A stretch of DNA of 64,000 nt. Origin: a virus. Below the pieces are notes generated by a model. That model was not told where the DNA came from. It saw nothing but the letters and a program-made list of their open reading frames with translations, and searched no databases. Both the position numbers and the translations under genes were made by a program. This document shows, piece after piece, positions 42,008 to 50,027 of this stretch. The stretch covers positions 62,001 through 126,000 of IMG/VR virus record IMGVR_UViG_3300036985_007703. The stretch is one strand, 5' to 3'. The first letter of the stretch is position 1; each line of letters opens with the position of its first letter.

Positions 42008-42673
42008 CTAGCGCCCCCGTCCCATGCGCTGGAACTTCTCCTCGCGGTCCGCCTCGGCCCACCCCTCGGGGTGCCGCTTGAGGTACTGCGTGACGTATAC
42101 CCGCGCCTTCGTCAGCATCTCGTCGATGGTCCTCCCATAGAGAGGGACGACCTGCGCCGCATCGCCAGTGGCGTTGTACGGCGACTCGTCATCATAGATA
42201 GACAGTTCCCACTCCTCTGCCGTGCGCCCCGGCAAGGCCTCAACATGCACCCCCGGCCGCGGCTCCGAGCGGAACCCCTTGCCCGTGCGCTGCGCCTGGA
42301 ACGTCACGACCCCCTCGGTCATGGCCCGCATGCCCCGCCCGGTCGCCTCGCGCACGGCCCGCCCCTTCTGCCCCAGGTACTTCAGGGTCACCTCGATCGC
42401 GGCCTCCTCGGCCTCGTCCTGCGTGAGCCCCTTCGCGAAGGCATGCCCGCCTACGATGCCGTCGGGGCTGTCCTCCGCGTCCACATCATCGAGGATCGTC
42501 GCGTGCCAACGGTCCGTCTGTGCGTAGTGCTCCAGCTCCACGCTGACCGTCTTCGTGGGCTTCGCCACCAGCTTCACGTCCGGGCCAAAGCTCGCGTTGC
42601 CCAGCTTTTCCGGCTTGAAGATGAACCGATAGCGCCCCGTGAGGCGCTCTAGCAACATGCGCATGGTGCCCAT
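42008..42673 (-). CDS. Putative internal protein with targeting leader
   Basis: A 221 aa protein. The ATG at 42673 follows AAGGGG. Leader MGTMRMLLE before Arg10 (L-L-E). The remainder has 'YRFIFKPEKLGNASFGPDVKLVAKPTKTVSVELEHYAQTDRWHATILDD', 'LTQDEAEEAAIEVTLKYLGQKG' and 'EEWELSIYDDESPYNATGDAAQ', an alpha/beta protein with two possible copies of one fold (the HATIL-DD and WELSIYDD strands correspond). No named domain. Probably capsid-packaged by its leader and neighbours. Confidence 0.66.
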   Translation of the reverse strand: MGTMRMLLERLTGRYRFIFKPEKLGNASFGPDVKLVAKPTKTVSVELEHYAQTDRWHATILDDVDAEDSPDGIVGGHAFAKGLTQDEAEEAAIEVTLKYLGQKGRAVREATGRGMRAMTEGVVTFQAQRTGKGFRSEPRPGVHVEALPGRTAEEWELSIYDDESPYNATGDAAQVVPLYGRTIDEMLTKARVYVTQYLKRHPEGWAEADREEKFQRMGRGR

Positions 42674-42675
42674 GG

Positions 42676-43248
42676 TCACGCCCCTTCGATCCGCTGCGCG
42701 GCGACCACCTGCTCCTCGGCCGTCTCCAGATCGCCCGCCCGCAACGCCTTGAGCGCCACGAGGGCCGCCCCCTGCGCCTTGGGGCTCCACTCAGCCATCC
42801 AGTTGTCCCCCGCGGCCACGTGCCCATGGAACTTCCGCATCGCGTTGAGCGCCTTAGCGTCCGCCGCCGTGAGGACCCATGCCTTATCCGCTGGCCCCAT
42901 CCGGCCGCCCCACTTATTCCCCTCTGCCTCAATCATCGCGCGCATGCCAGCATAGTCCTGGCTCTCGCCGAAGGCCCGCGCAAGCCCCTTTGAGGAGTGC
43001 CGCTGGGCCGCGGGGACCTTCACCAAGATCCCCTTGGGGGACCGCATGACCTTGAACTTCGGCTTTTCCGCTGCAGCCTGCCGCTTGATCCGCTTGCGCA
43101 TGCCCTTGCTGGTCTTTACCCACTTGCCAAAGACCATCTTCTCGTCTGCGCCATGCTGCGCCAGCTCCTCGGGCGCGTGCTTCTGCGCCACGTCCCGCAG
43201 GGTCATGGCCTCTTGGAGATCCTCGATCAATCGCCTCATGCTTCGCAT
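42676..43248 (-). CDS. Putative internal protein with targeting leader
   Basis: A 190 aa protein. The ATG at 43248 follows AGGAGACG. Leader MRSMRRLIE before Asp10 (L-I-E), nearly identical to that of the 267 aa protein. The mature part is Lys/Ala-rich and helical ('KWVKTSKGMRKRIKRQAAAEKPKFKVM', 'GLARAFGESQDYAGMRAMIEAEGNKWGGRMGPADKAWVLTAADAKALNAM'). Unknown function; basic N-terminal third suggests nucleic-acid contact. Confidence 0.68.
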   Translation of the reverse strand: MRSMRRLIEDLQEAMTLRDVAQKHAPEELAQHGADEKMVFGKWVKTSKGMRKRIKRQAAAEKPKFKVMRSPKGILVKVPAAQRHSSKGLARAFGESQDYAGMRAMIEAEGNKWGGRMGPADKAWVLTAADAKALNAMRKFHGHVAAGDNWMAEWSPKAQGAALVALKALRAGDLETAEEQVVAAQRIEGA

Positions 43249-43261
43249 CGTCGTCTCCTGC

Positions 43262-43717
43262 TCACACGGCCTTGAGGCCGCTCGCAAAGGCGCGGTCCCG
43301 CGCCGGTTGTACCCGCTCCGTCCGGTAGGCCCGGTTGAGGCTCTTGCGGATCACGCTCCGGTCCACGCTGCGCCCCACGTCCGCGAGGGCCGCGCGCATC
43401 CGGCCGTCGTCCGCCAGGGCCTCCGCGTCCCGCAGGCGCCAGCGCGCCGTCCACCAGTAGCCCAGGGGGCTGCGCGTCCACCGCAGGAGGACCCACGGGG
43501 TCCCGCCCGCCCAGCGGGGGGCCCGCACCGTGAGGCGCACCTCGCCCCCGCCCAGGCGCCCCCGGATCGGGGCCCGCAGCCGCCCCTGCACCCAGCCCGC
43601 CGTGCGCTCCAGGGGCGCCGTCCACCGCGCAGGCGCATTGGGCCGCACACGCCCCCCGTGCGTCAGCACGGTCAGCACGTGGTCCAGGGCCAGCTGCACG
43701 GCGTCATCGGGGGTCAT
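43262..43717 (-). CDS. Arg-rich protein of unknown function
   Basis: A 151 aa protein with no Met-Arg leader (MTPDDAVQLALDHVLTVLTH). It is rich in Arg and Trp ('RWTAPLERTAGWVQGRLRAPIRGRLGGGEVRLTV', 'WVLLRWTRSPLGYWWTARWRLRDAEALADDGRMR'). ATGA overlap with the gene upstream ties it into the cassette. The 'R-L-x-V' strands followed by helices could be a small alpha/beta domain. No family recognised. Confidence 0.62.
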   Translation of the reverse strand: MTPDDAVQLALDHVLTVLTHGGRVRPNAPARWTAPLERTAGWVQGRLRAPIRGRLGGGEVRLTVRAPRWAGGTPWVLLRWTRSPLGYWWTARWRLRDAEALADDGRMRAALADVGRSVDRSVIRKSLNRAYRTERVQPARDRAFASGLKAV

Positions 43718-44118
43718 CGGCGGCGCTTGTCCCGCATGCTATCCGGTGGCCAGTCCATGCGATCCGCCGGGTCGCTCGGCTGCTTGGGCTCCTCATGGCG
43801 CACGTCCACCGTGAGGCCGTCGCGCCCCGGCAGCGTGATGCGCTTGCCCAGCTTCCCGGCCAGCATCTTCTGGACCTTGGCCGCGGGGACGTCCGCGCGC
43901 TCCAGCGCGGCGCGGAGGTCATCCTCGTCTACCGGCCACTGCTCGATGGCGCCCTCGCTGACATCGTAGATCTCCTCGTCGCTCAGGTCGGCCACCCACC
44001 CCTCGTCCGGGTCCAGCACGAAGGCCGTGACCTTGACCCGCGTGTGGCTCGTGACCGTCTCCATGCGCCCCGCGCGCCCCTCGACCAGCGCCCGCAGGCG
44101 GCTGCTCAGCGTGCCCAT
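43714..44118 (-). CDS. Putative internal protein with targeting leader
   Basis: A 134 aa protein. Leader MGTLSSRLRALVE before Gly14, a (L/I/V)-x-E site. The mature protein is acidic in the middle ('DPDEGWVADLSDEEIYDVSEGAIEQWPVDEDDLRAALERADV') and ends with a basic tail ('RMDWPPDSMRDKRRR'). Ribosome site AAGGAGG before the ATG at 44118. Unknown fold. Acidic DNA-mimic-like composition is noticeable, but no function can be claimed. Confidence 0.66.
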   Translation of the reverse strand: MGTLSSRLRALVEGRAGRMETVTSHTRVKVTAFVLDPDEGWVADLSDEEIYDVSEGAIEQWPVDEDDLRAALERADVPAAKVQKMLAGKLGKRITLPGRDGLTVDVRHEEPKQPSDPADRMDWPPDSMRDKRRR

Positions 44119-44131
44119 CGTCGCCTCCTTG

Positions 44132-44740
44132 CTACATCCCGCGGCGGTCGCCCGCTGCGTTCTTGCCCGCCGTCGTCAGGCTCAGCGCCCCCGCCTTGTT
44201 CTTAGCCAACATCTTCTTGGCCACCAGGGCATCGATCTCGTCCGAGGTCACCTTGTTGTCCGCCAACAGCTCCTTCCGGTACGCCGACGTGAAGCCCATC
44301 ATGGCCAGGATGCGCGCCTCGCGCTCCGTCACGTCCGCGTTGCCCGGCAGCAGGGGCGCCAGCGCGCTCGGGTGCACGTAGATGCTCGCCGAGGTCCCGT
44401 GGTAGCCCGTGGTCCCCACGATCGCCGCCCCGTCCGGCGGCAAGGGATAGCGCTCCTGCACGGTGTCGATCGACCGGCTCGTAAACATGTTGGCCCCGCC
44501 CCAGGAGCCCTCGGAGGCCTTGTAAACCCCGGTCGCCAGGTTGACGACCACAGCAAAGCCCTTCTGGCCGTCCCCCGCGTAGGGGTTCAGGTCGACATCC
44601 GTGCGCGCCGACACGTGGATGTCCCGGCGCCCGTAGCCCACGCTCTTCAGGGCCTTCTGCAGGGGCGCCGGCAGCTCCTTCACCGCCACCGCCGTGCCGC
44701 CGCTAAGCCCCTCTTCCAGTCGCTCCAACAACGCTCTCAT
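44132..44740 (-). CDS. Putative internal protein with targeting leader
   Basis: A 202 aa protein whose ATG overlaps the upstream stop as ATGA. Leader MRALLERLEE before Gly11, almost the same as the next upstream gene. The body includes 'VGYGRRDIHVSARTDVDLNPYAGDGQKGFAVVVNLATGVYKASEGSWGGANMF', a beta-rich domain with a 'SWGGANMF' motif seen in uncharacterised phage proteins, then 'EREARILAMMGFTSAYRKELL' and 'IDALVAKKMLAKNKAGALSLTTAG', a winged-helix-like end. Function unknown. Confidence 0.7.
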   Translation of the reverse strand: MRALLERLEEGLSGGTAVAVKELPAPLQKALKSVGYGRRDIHVSARTDVDLNPYAGDGQKGFAVVVNLATGVYKASEGSWGGANMFTSRSIDTVQERYPLPPDGAAIVGTTGYHGTSASIYVHPSALAPLLPGNADVTEREARILAMMGFTSAYRKELLADNKVTSDEIDALVAKKMLAKNKAGALSLTTAGKNAAGDRRGM

Positions 44741-44973
44741 GGCTTCCTCACCACGCGGTCCATCCGGCCGCGCCGCTCCAGCTCCGCCAGCATCTCGTCC
44801 TTCGCCGCCCCCACCCAGACCTGGCCCGTGCTCGGCGACCACAGGATCTCCTCGCCCGCCGCGTAGGCCCCGCCGATCCCCGTGCCCGCGCGGGGCGCCG
44901 GTTTTAGCTCCATGGGCAGGCCCTCGCGGCGGACCCGGAAACCCTCCTCCAAGCGGGTCAGCAGGGCGCGCAT
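44737..44973 (-). CDS. Small putative internal protein with targeting leader (GEEIL domain)
   Basis: A 78 aa protein. Leader MRALLTRLEE before Gly11. The mature part ('YAAGEEILWSPSTGQVWVGAAKDEMLAELERRGRMD') matches that of the 88 aa neighbour ('YKKGEEVLYYPNDKLILAGANKDKAWREF'), so these are tandem duplicates of one small domain. A beta hairpin followed by an amphipathic helix is likely. The ribosome site overlaps the upstream stop. Confidence 0.68.
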   Translation of the reverse strand: MRALLTRLEEGFRVRREGLPMELKPAPRAGTGIGGAYAAGEEILWSPSTGQVWVGAAKDEMLAELERRGRMDRVVRKP

Positions 44974-44978
44974 CGCCC

Positions 44979-45245
44979 TCAGTAGCCCCCGCCCATGAAG
45001 GCCTCGTCGTCCCGCGCCGCCTGGAACTCGCGCCACGCCTTGTCCTTGTTGGCGCCCGCCAGGATGAGCTTGTCGTTGGGGTAGTAGAGGACCTCCTCGC
45101 CCTTCTTGTAGGCCAGGCCCTTGGCATCGGTCCCCGCGGCCTTCGCCTTCATCAGGTAGGGGTCACGCCCGCGCCCGCCGCTGCGCCCCCCCCACTCCAC
45201 GATCGTCCGCAGGTCCGCCGCCAAGGCCCGTAGGTTCCGTGCCAT
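44979..45245 (-). CDS. Small putative internal protein with targeting leader (GEEVL domain)
   Basis: An 88 aa protein, first of the cassette to be transcribed after the membrane gene. Two ATGs (45251, 45245) are possible; the second is better spaced from AAGGAG. Leader MARNLRALAADLRTIVE before Trp. The rest holds 'LAYKKGEEVLYYPNDKLILAG' and 'ARDDEAFMGGGY'. It is a diverged duplicate of the 78 aa neighbour. A palindrome copy lies just upstream of the ribosome site. Confidence 0.68.
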   Translation of the reverse strand: MARNLRALAADLRTIVEWGGRSGGRGRDPYLMKAKAAGTDAKGLAYKKGEEVLYYPNDKLILAGANKDKAWREFQAARDDEAFMGGGY

Positions 45246-45258
45246 CGTCATCGCTCCT

Positions 45259-45277
45259 TGCGCATGCGCATACGCAG
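45259..45277. promoter_or_regulatory. Start-associated palindrome, copy 6 (variant)
   Basis: TGCGCATGCGCATACGCAG lies in the gap between the holin-like gene and the first leader-bearing gene, 7-13 bases upstream of the candidate starts. Same base change as copy 3. Confidence 0.72.
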
Positions 45278-45285
45278 CGCCGTTG

Positions 45286-45717
45286 TCACTTGTCCTCGAC
45301 CAGCAGCCCCGGCTTGGGGCCGTCGACCACCGTGCGGTCCGCCGAGGGGCTGTCCTCACGGTCGGCCGCCTCCTGGTCCGCCACGTCCATGGCGCTCGTG
45401 TCCGCCCACTGGGGCTGCGCCGCATCGGGGTCCCCCGCCGGCGCCGCCACCGGCGCCCGGCTGAGGGCCGCCGTGACCGCCATGGCCACGGCCTCGCCCT
45501 GCTTGGCCGCCCGGCGCACCGCGATGGCCGCGCCCTGTTGCCCGTGGTCCGCGATGCCCTGCGCGAGGAGCCACGCCCCGACGAGCCCAAGGACCGTCAG
45601 CATGGTCTCCTCGTCGATGCGCTTTCCCGTCAGCGCGTTGGTCAGGTACGCCGCCACGCTGATGAGCATCACGATCAACTTCCGGCTCTCGATCTTCAGC
45701 TTCGCCAGCCACGTCAT
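45286..45717 (-). CDS. Holin-like small membrane protein
   Basis: A 143 aa protein. Residues ~10-60 hold two probable membrane segments ('LIVMLISVAAYLTNALTG' and 'TMLTVLGLVGAWLLAQGIADHG'). The 'AQGIADHG(Q/K)' ending is common in small phage membrane proteins often annotated as holins. A long Ala/Asp/Pro-rich, probably disordered cytoplasmic tail follows ('DPDAAQPQWADTSAMDVADQEAADREDSPSADRT'). It is 3.7 kb upstream of the amidase, so a holin-endolysin pair is possible. Alternatively, a membrane anchor for another role. Confidence 0.6.
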   Translation of the reverse strand: MTWLAKLKIESRKLIVMLISVAAYLTNALTGKRIDEETMLTVLGLVGAWLLAQGIADHGQQGAAIAVRRAAKQGEAVAMAVTAALSRAPVAAPAGDPDAAQPQWADTSAMDVADQEAADREDSPSADRTVVDGPKPGLLVEDK

Positions 45718-45725
45718 GGATCACC

Positions 45726-46382
45726 TCACGCAGTCTTGACCAACGCCGCGATGCCCAACCCGATGGGCGCCGCTGCCGCCATCATATCCGACTTGCTGGC
45801 CCCCAGCACGATCTCCTCGATCGCGTGGGGCTGCAGCTCCAGCTCCATCATGCTCACCTCGGCGCTGTTCGCGTCGAAGTCCGTCCCCGCCTTGTACCGC
45901 GTGGGGAGGCAGTCCCAGAGGACCCAGACGCGCCCCGGCACGAACGAGGCGCCCTCCCAGGTCTCCAGGGGGGCCGGGAGGTCGAGGTTGTAGCCCCCCG
46001 CCTCCTGGAAGGCGTTCACGCCCGTGTAGTGGATGAGGAGCAGGGTGCGCTGCACCATGTCGGAGCCGCGCATCGCCCGCTTCACCCAGTCGTACAGCGT
46101 GTCGTCGTTCATGCGGGCCCCGCGCGTCAGCGAGATCGGCCCGCAGCCGCCCCCCTCGTAGGCCACCGTGGTCCACATGGAGTTGAGCTGCTTGATCTCC
46201 CGCGTCTGCAGGGTGATCTCCGGGGCCGTGATGCTCGCGAACCCGTACATGGGCGAGCCCAACACGAAGAAGGGGAAGGTCGTCGAGGGGATCAGGTCCA
46301 GCAGCCAGAAGCGGTGCGCCTGCAGCAGGTCGAACATGCGACTCTTGCTGACCGCCTTGAGCGTGTTCCGCACATCGACCAC
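45726..46382 (-). CDS. Second T4 gp19-type tube or tube-initiator protein
   Basis: A 218 aa protein related in layout to phage T4 gp19-like tube proteins: 'HRFWLLDLIPSTTFPFFVLGSPMYGFASITAPEITLQTREIKQLNS' followed by 'PISLTRGARMNDDTLYDWVKRAMRG' and a C-terminal 'SAEVSMMELELQPHAIEEI'. Longer than the neighbouring tube protein, with a hydrophobic Ala-rich end. Two gp19-fold genes in a row fit a tube plus a tube-initiation or baseplate-tube adaptor (gp54/gp48-like). Confidence 0.75.
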   Translation of the reverse strand: MVDVRNTLKAVSKSRMFDLLQAHRFWLLDLIPSTTFPFFVLGSPMYGFASITAPEITLQTREIKQLNSMWTTVAYEGGGCGPISLTRGARMNDDTLYDWVKRAMRGSDMVQRTLLLIHYTGVNAFQEAGGYNLDLPAPLETWEGASFVPGRVWVLWDCLPTRYKAGTDFDANSAEVSMMELELQPHAIEEIVLGASKSDMMAAAAPIGLGIAALVKTA

Positions 46383-46430
46383 TGCCTACCTCATGGCCCC
46401 GCGCCCCCCGCCGCGGGGAGGCCGCAGGGA

Positions 46431-46949
46431 TCAGACCGTCTCACCGTTGATCTTCAGCTCGACCGACTCGACCGCGAGGCCGAACTCGGCGATCGACACG
46501 TCGCCGCTCGTCGCGTCCATGTCCGCCGCGAGCTTCACGCGGATCGGCACGCACTCCCGGCAGATGTACTCGCGCGTCGCGCCGCTGGCCGCCACGAGGT
46601 TGGCGCCGAAGGCGTCCTCGCGGCTGAAGTGCAGGATCTGGAGGTCGGCGCGGTACTCGCCGCCCTTCGCCGCGCTCTGGCCCCAGCGCCAGAAGTCGCT
46701 ATCCAGGGCCGTGATGCCGCGGGTCAGGGTGACCTCGCTGAACGTCGGGATGCCGCTGAGCTTCTTCGTGAAGATCGTCGTGCCCTCACGGTACTCCACG
46801 GCGTCCATCGTCAGCTCGGGGATGCTCAGCGTGTTGAAGCCCGCCTGGACCTTGAACACGTCCCCCTGCGACCCGATGGGCGAGCCGTCGATGACCCGCG
46901 CGTGGTAGCGGAAATTCTGAAAGAAGTCGGTCGTGATTGCCCGTGCCAT
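46431..46949 (-). CDS. Tail tube protein, T4 gp19-like
   Basis: A 172 aa protein with the family pattern: 'FRYHARVIDGSPIGSQGDVFKVQAGFNTLSIPELTMDAVEYREGT', then 'TKKLSGIPTFSEVTLTRGITALDSDFWRWGQS' and 'LQILHFSREDAFGAN', ending in a long beta strand ('IAEFGLAVESVELKING'). It lies one gene downstream of the sheath, as in other myoviruses. It should polymerise into the inner tube. Ribosome site AAAAGGAGC. Confidence 0.88.
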   Translation of the reverse strand: MARAITTDFFQNFRYHARVIDGSPIGSQGDVFKVQAGFNTLSIPELTMDAVEYREGTTIFTKKLSGIPTFSEVTLTRGITALDSDFWRWGQSAAKGGEYRADLQILHFSREDAFGANLVAASGATREYICRECVPIRVKLAADMDATSGDVSIAEFGLAVESVELKINGETV

Positions 46950-46980
46950 ATCTGCTCCTTTTGTCCTTCTAGCCCGGCCC

Positions 46981-47436
46981 TCAGCCCGGCAGCGTTTCCG
47001 TCCCGATGACGCCCGGCAGCGTCTGCGGCCAGCCCCTGAACGCGCACACCACCACGCGCCCCAGCGCGGTGCAGGCGAGCGAACTCTCCACCTTGAGCTT
47101 CCACCCCGGCGGCACGAGGACCCCGTTGCTGCCGAAGCGCAAGGAGCCCGTCCCCGCCGCGAGGCTCTCGACCTTGTAGACGTTGTTGGTGCCGTCCACG
47201 AGGCTCACCGTGATCGTCGGGGATCCCCCCGTGGGGAGGTTCCACGCCACGTACTCCACCCGCATGCCGACGCGCGCGTGGGCCGGGAAGAGCCCACCCT
47301 TGGTCCCCGCCGTGAAGACCTGGATGCGCCCGCGCTCGATCGTCTCCTCCGAGCTGACGCCATCCGTGGCCGTCCCATCGATGTGGCCCGAGGTCGCCAC
47401 CTCATGGATTTTCATCACCGCAAATACATCCGTCAT
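46981..47436 (-). CDS. Tail-region beta-protein, unknown function
   Basis: A 151 aa protein between sheath and tube. Beta-rich: 'RIQVFTAGTKGGLFPAHARVGMRVEYVAWNLPTGGSPTITVSLVDGTNNVYKV' and 'LVPPGWKLKVESSLACTALGRVVVCAF'. The 'VPPGWKLKV' and 'SLVDGTNN' elements recall small receptor-binding or decoration domains. No family assigned. Its place suggests a minor tail decoration. Confidence 0.65.
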   Translation of the reverse strand: MTDVFAVMKIHEVATSGHIDGTATDGVSSEETIERGRIQVFTAGTKGGLFPAHARVGMRVEYVAWNLPTGGSPTITVSLVDGTNNVYKVESLAAGTGSLRFGSNGVLVPPGWKLKVESSLACTALGRVVVCAFRGWPQTLPGVIGTETLPG

Positions 47437-47477
47437 CGCCGCCTCCTCTGGCTGCGCCTACCGCCCGCCGCGCTCGC

Positions 47478-50027
47478 TCACACCAGGGCCTTCTGCGAGA
47501 AACGGAACACTATGAACTCCGCGGGCTTGTTCGACGCGAGGCCCACGTCAACGAACATGAGGCCCTGGTCCACGGTGTTCTGCGGGTTGTTGGTCTTGTC
47601 GCAGATCACGAAGAAGGCCTCCTTGGGCGAGGTCCCCGCGAAGTACCCTTGCTGGAAGAGGCCGAGCAGGAACGTGTCGAGCTGGAGCTTCACGCGGCCC
47701 CACAACTGGGGCCCATTGTTCTCGAAGACATGCACGTGAGTCGCGTTGAACACGCTCTTCTCCACGAACTGGAACAAGCGCGTCATCTGGATGTAAGGCC
47801 AATCGCCGCCCGCGATGTCGAGGGTCTTGGCGCCCCAGATCACGCGGCCCGTCTGCGGCCAGCTCACGAGGCAGTTGAGCTTGTCCTGGTAGCAGATGCC
47901 CACCTGCAGCGGGGTGAGGTCGCGCTCCAGGCCGATCTGCCAGCTCAGCGCGCCGTCGCCCGTGCCGGCCGGCGCCTTGCCGACGTTCTTGTTGATGTCG
48001 GTCGTCGCGTAGCGTCCCGCCACGTGGCCGCCGCAGGGCAGGTTGATGGCCGCCTGGGTCACGGGGTCGATCACGCGCACGTGCGGGTAGTACACCGCGG
48101 CGTACTTCGTGAAGCGGCCCAGGGTGAACTTCTTCCAGTTCACGGCCTCTTGCGGTTCCAGGCCCTCCGGCGCGGTGAAGATCGCGAACTTGTCCTTGCG
48201 GAGCATGGCGTAGTCGATGACGTCCGTGCAGACCAGCTCGTCGGTTTGGAAGTCGGCGACCACGACGCTCATCATCGCGTCCACTTGGTCGAGGGCGTAG
48301 AGGCCCTTGTAGTCCGCGACGAGCGTGGCGCCCGTCACGTCGCTGCGGTCGAGGGCCGAGCCGTCGGCGCCGTCGAAGAACTGCACGACCACGGCCGCGC
48401 CGGGCTGCGTGTAGTAGGTCGCGGTCTGCGGCTTCGTGATCGGGGCCTGGGCGGGGTAGGTGTCCGCCGTGGGGCCCGCGGCCGGGTTGCCCGCGATCTT
48501 CCACGTCAGCGTGCAGGCGCCCGTGGTGTAGTCCACGCGGTTCGTGCCGTTGCTGTTGAGGGCGTAGGCGCCGCAGGGGCGCTGCAGGCTGAGGTTGCCG
48601 TTGCCGTCGTCGATCACGACGGGCCCGTAGTAAAGCTGCGTGATGCGCACCGCCGCCACCCCGTCGAACGTGTCGGCGAGCCCGCTCACATCGAGGGCCA
48701 GGGCCCCTGTCAGGTAGTTCACGGTGCCCACGGTGGTGCCCGTGCAGTTGCCGGCCACGACCAGCTTGAGGTTGCCCGCGCCGTCGTCGCCCGCGATCTT
48801 GGCGCCGTCCCCGTCCAGGGTAAAGCTCACGAGCACGCCCGCGGCCACCGAGGTCTTCGCGGTCGAGGTGTTGGGGTGGAGCTGGGTCGGCGTCGCCGGG
48901 GTCCATGCCCACGTGGTGTCCGTGACGAGCGGGATCGTCGTGATGATCGGCAGCGGGCTGTGCTTGAAGCCGAACTGCATCGCCAGGGTGGTCTTCGCCA
49001 CCGATGTGCCGATCTGGTACACGAACTCCTTGTTGGCGCCGTTGTAGGCCGGGGAGTTGCTGACGTCCCTGGACGCGTAGTGCGTGCCCGCCAGCTCGGG
49101 GGGCAGCTCGCGGTTGAAGGCCACGACCGCGGCGATGTCGGAACCCGCGTTGAGGTCGTTCAGCACCGTGGCGATGAACTGCGGGCTGCTCGCGTCATCG
49201 AGCACCACGCCCTGATAGGTCTCGAACGTGTTCCAGCCCTGGATTTTCTCGATGTACTCATCGATGGTCACGTCGAAGCGCGTGTAGCTCGCCGTGGCGG
49301 CCACGTAGTAGTCGGGGGTCCCGCTGACCACGGCGCGGTAGTTGTTGCCCGCGAGGCCCGGCCACTTCAGGTCGAAGCGGAAGGTCTCGTAGACCCAGCT
49401 TGCCGTGAGGAACTGGCCCGCCGGGAAGTCGGCCGGCGTGCCGAAGGTGAGGTGCACCTCGCCGGTCTCGTAGTCGATCGAGCCCGTGGTGTCCACGCCA
49501 TCGTCGAACCCGCCCGTGCCCGTGACGGTGAAGGTCCCATCGCCGTTGTCGGTGAAGGTGCCGATCTTCGGCACGACCTCGCCATCCGTCGTCGTCAGCA
49601 CCAAGGAGGCGGCCAGCGTGTAGGGGCTGGGGCCGTAGCTGCCGTGCGGGACCACCGGGGTCTTGGGCAGGCTGAAGCTGTAGCTCGCCGCGCTGTCGCC
49701 CTCCACCACGTCCATGCCCTGGACGTCTTTGGTGAGGAAGCAGCGCGCCTTCACGGCGTCGACCTCGTGGACCACGCGCACGAAGTACAAAGTGGTGCCG
49801 CCGTTCTGGAAGAACGCGTAGGCCTCGGTCGGGGCCAGCGAGGCCGCGGTGAAGTCGCCGAACTTGGCCGTGAACTCCTGGAAGGAGGTCACGATAGTCG
49901 GCTTGTTCGTCGGGCCTTTCTTGGAGAACCCGATCAGGCCGAGGTTGCTGGTGCTCACGCCCTGGATGGGGCCCGGCCCGCTGCTGCGCTCCTCGATGTA
50001 CACGCCCGGATAGTTACGCTCTGGCAT
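47478..50027 (-). CDS. Contractile tail sheath protein with inserted beta modules
   Basis: An 849 aa protein. The start 'MPERNYPGVYIEERSSG--PIQGVSTSNLGLIGFSKKGP' and the end 'TVDQGLMFVDVGLASNKPAEFIVFRFSQKALV' are diagnostic of phage tail sheaths, as is 'CWPQTGRVIWGAKTL' in form 'SWPQTGRVIWGAKTLDIAGGDWPYIQMTRLF'. The usual sheath core is near 400-650 aa. Extra length comes from three beta modules with a '(S/N/R)(I/V)(D/N)Y-TG--L-' signature near residues 190, 445 and 505. These should decorate the tail exterior. It is the first gene of the sheath-tube block. Confidence 0.94.
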   Translation of the reverse strand: MPERNYPGVYIEERSSGPGPIQGVSTSNLGLIGFSKKGPTNKPTIVTSFQEFTAKFGDFTAASLAPTEAYAFFQNGGTTLYFVRVVHEVDAVKARCFLTKDVQGMDVVEGDSAASYSFSLPKTPVVPHGSYGPSPYTLAASLVLTTTDGEVVPKIGTFTDNGDGTFTVTGTGGFDDGVDTTGSIDYETGEVHLTFGTPADFPAGQFLTASWVYETFRFDLKWPGLAGNNYRAVVSGTPDYYVAATASYTRFDVTIDEYIEKIQGWNTFETYQGVVLDDASSPQFIATVLNDLNAGSDIAAVVAFNRELPPELAGTHYASRDVSNSPAYNGANKEFVYQIGTSVAKTTLAMQFGFKHSPLPIITTIPLVTDTTWAWTPATPTQLHPNTSTAKTSVAAGVLVSFTLDGDGAKIAGDDGAGNLKLVVAGNCTGTTVGTVNYLTGALALDVSGLADTFDGVAAVRITQLYYGPVVIDDGNGNLSLQRPCGAYALNSNGTNRVDYTTGACTLTWKIAGNPAAGPTADTYPAQAPITKPQTATYYTQPGAAVVVQFFDGADGSALDRSDVTGATLVADYKGLYALDQVDAMMSVVVADFQTDELVCTDVIDYAMLRKDKFAIFTAPEGLEPQEAVNWKKFTLGRFTKYAAVYYPHVRVIDPVTQAAINLPCGGHVAGRYATTDINKNVGKAPAGTGDGALSWQIGLERDLTPLQVGICYQDKLNCLVSWPQTGRVIWGAKTLDIAGGDWPYIQMTRLFQFVEKSVFNATHVHVFENNGPQLWGRVKLQLDTFLLGLFQQGYFAGTSPKEAFFVICDKTNNPQNTVDQGLMFVDVGLASNKPAEFIVFRFSQKALV

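Noticed and set aside
28645-50027. Type VI secretion system, tailocin or other headless contractile injection system
   Set aside because: A 1108 aa tape measure, frameshifted chaperone, neck candidates and capsid-leader proteins point to a complete tailed phage. No ClpV, TssJLM or AAA+ gene is present.
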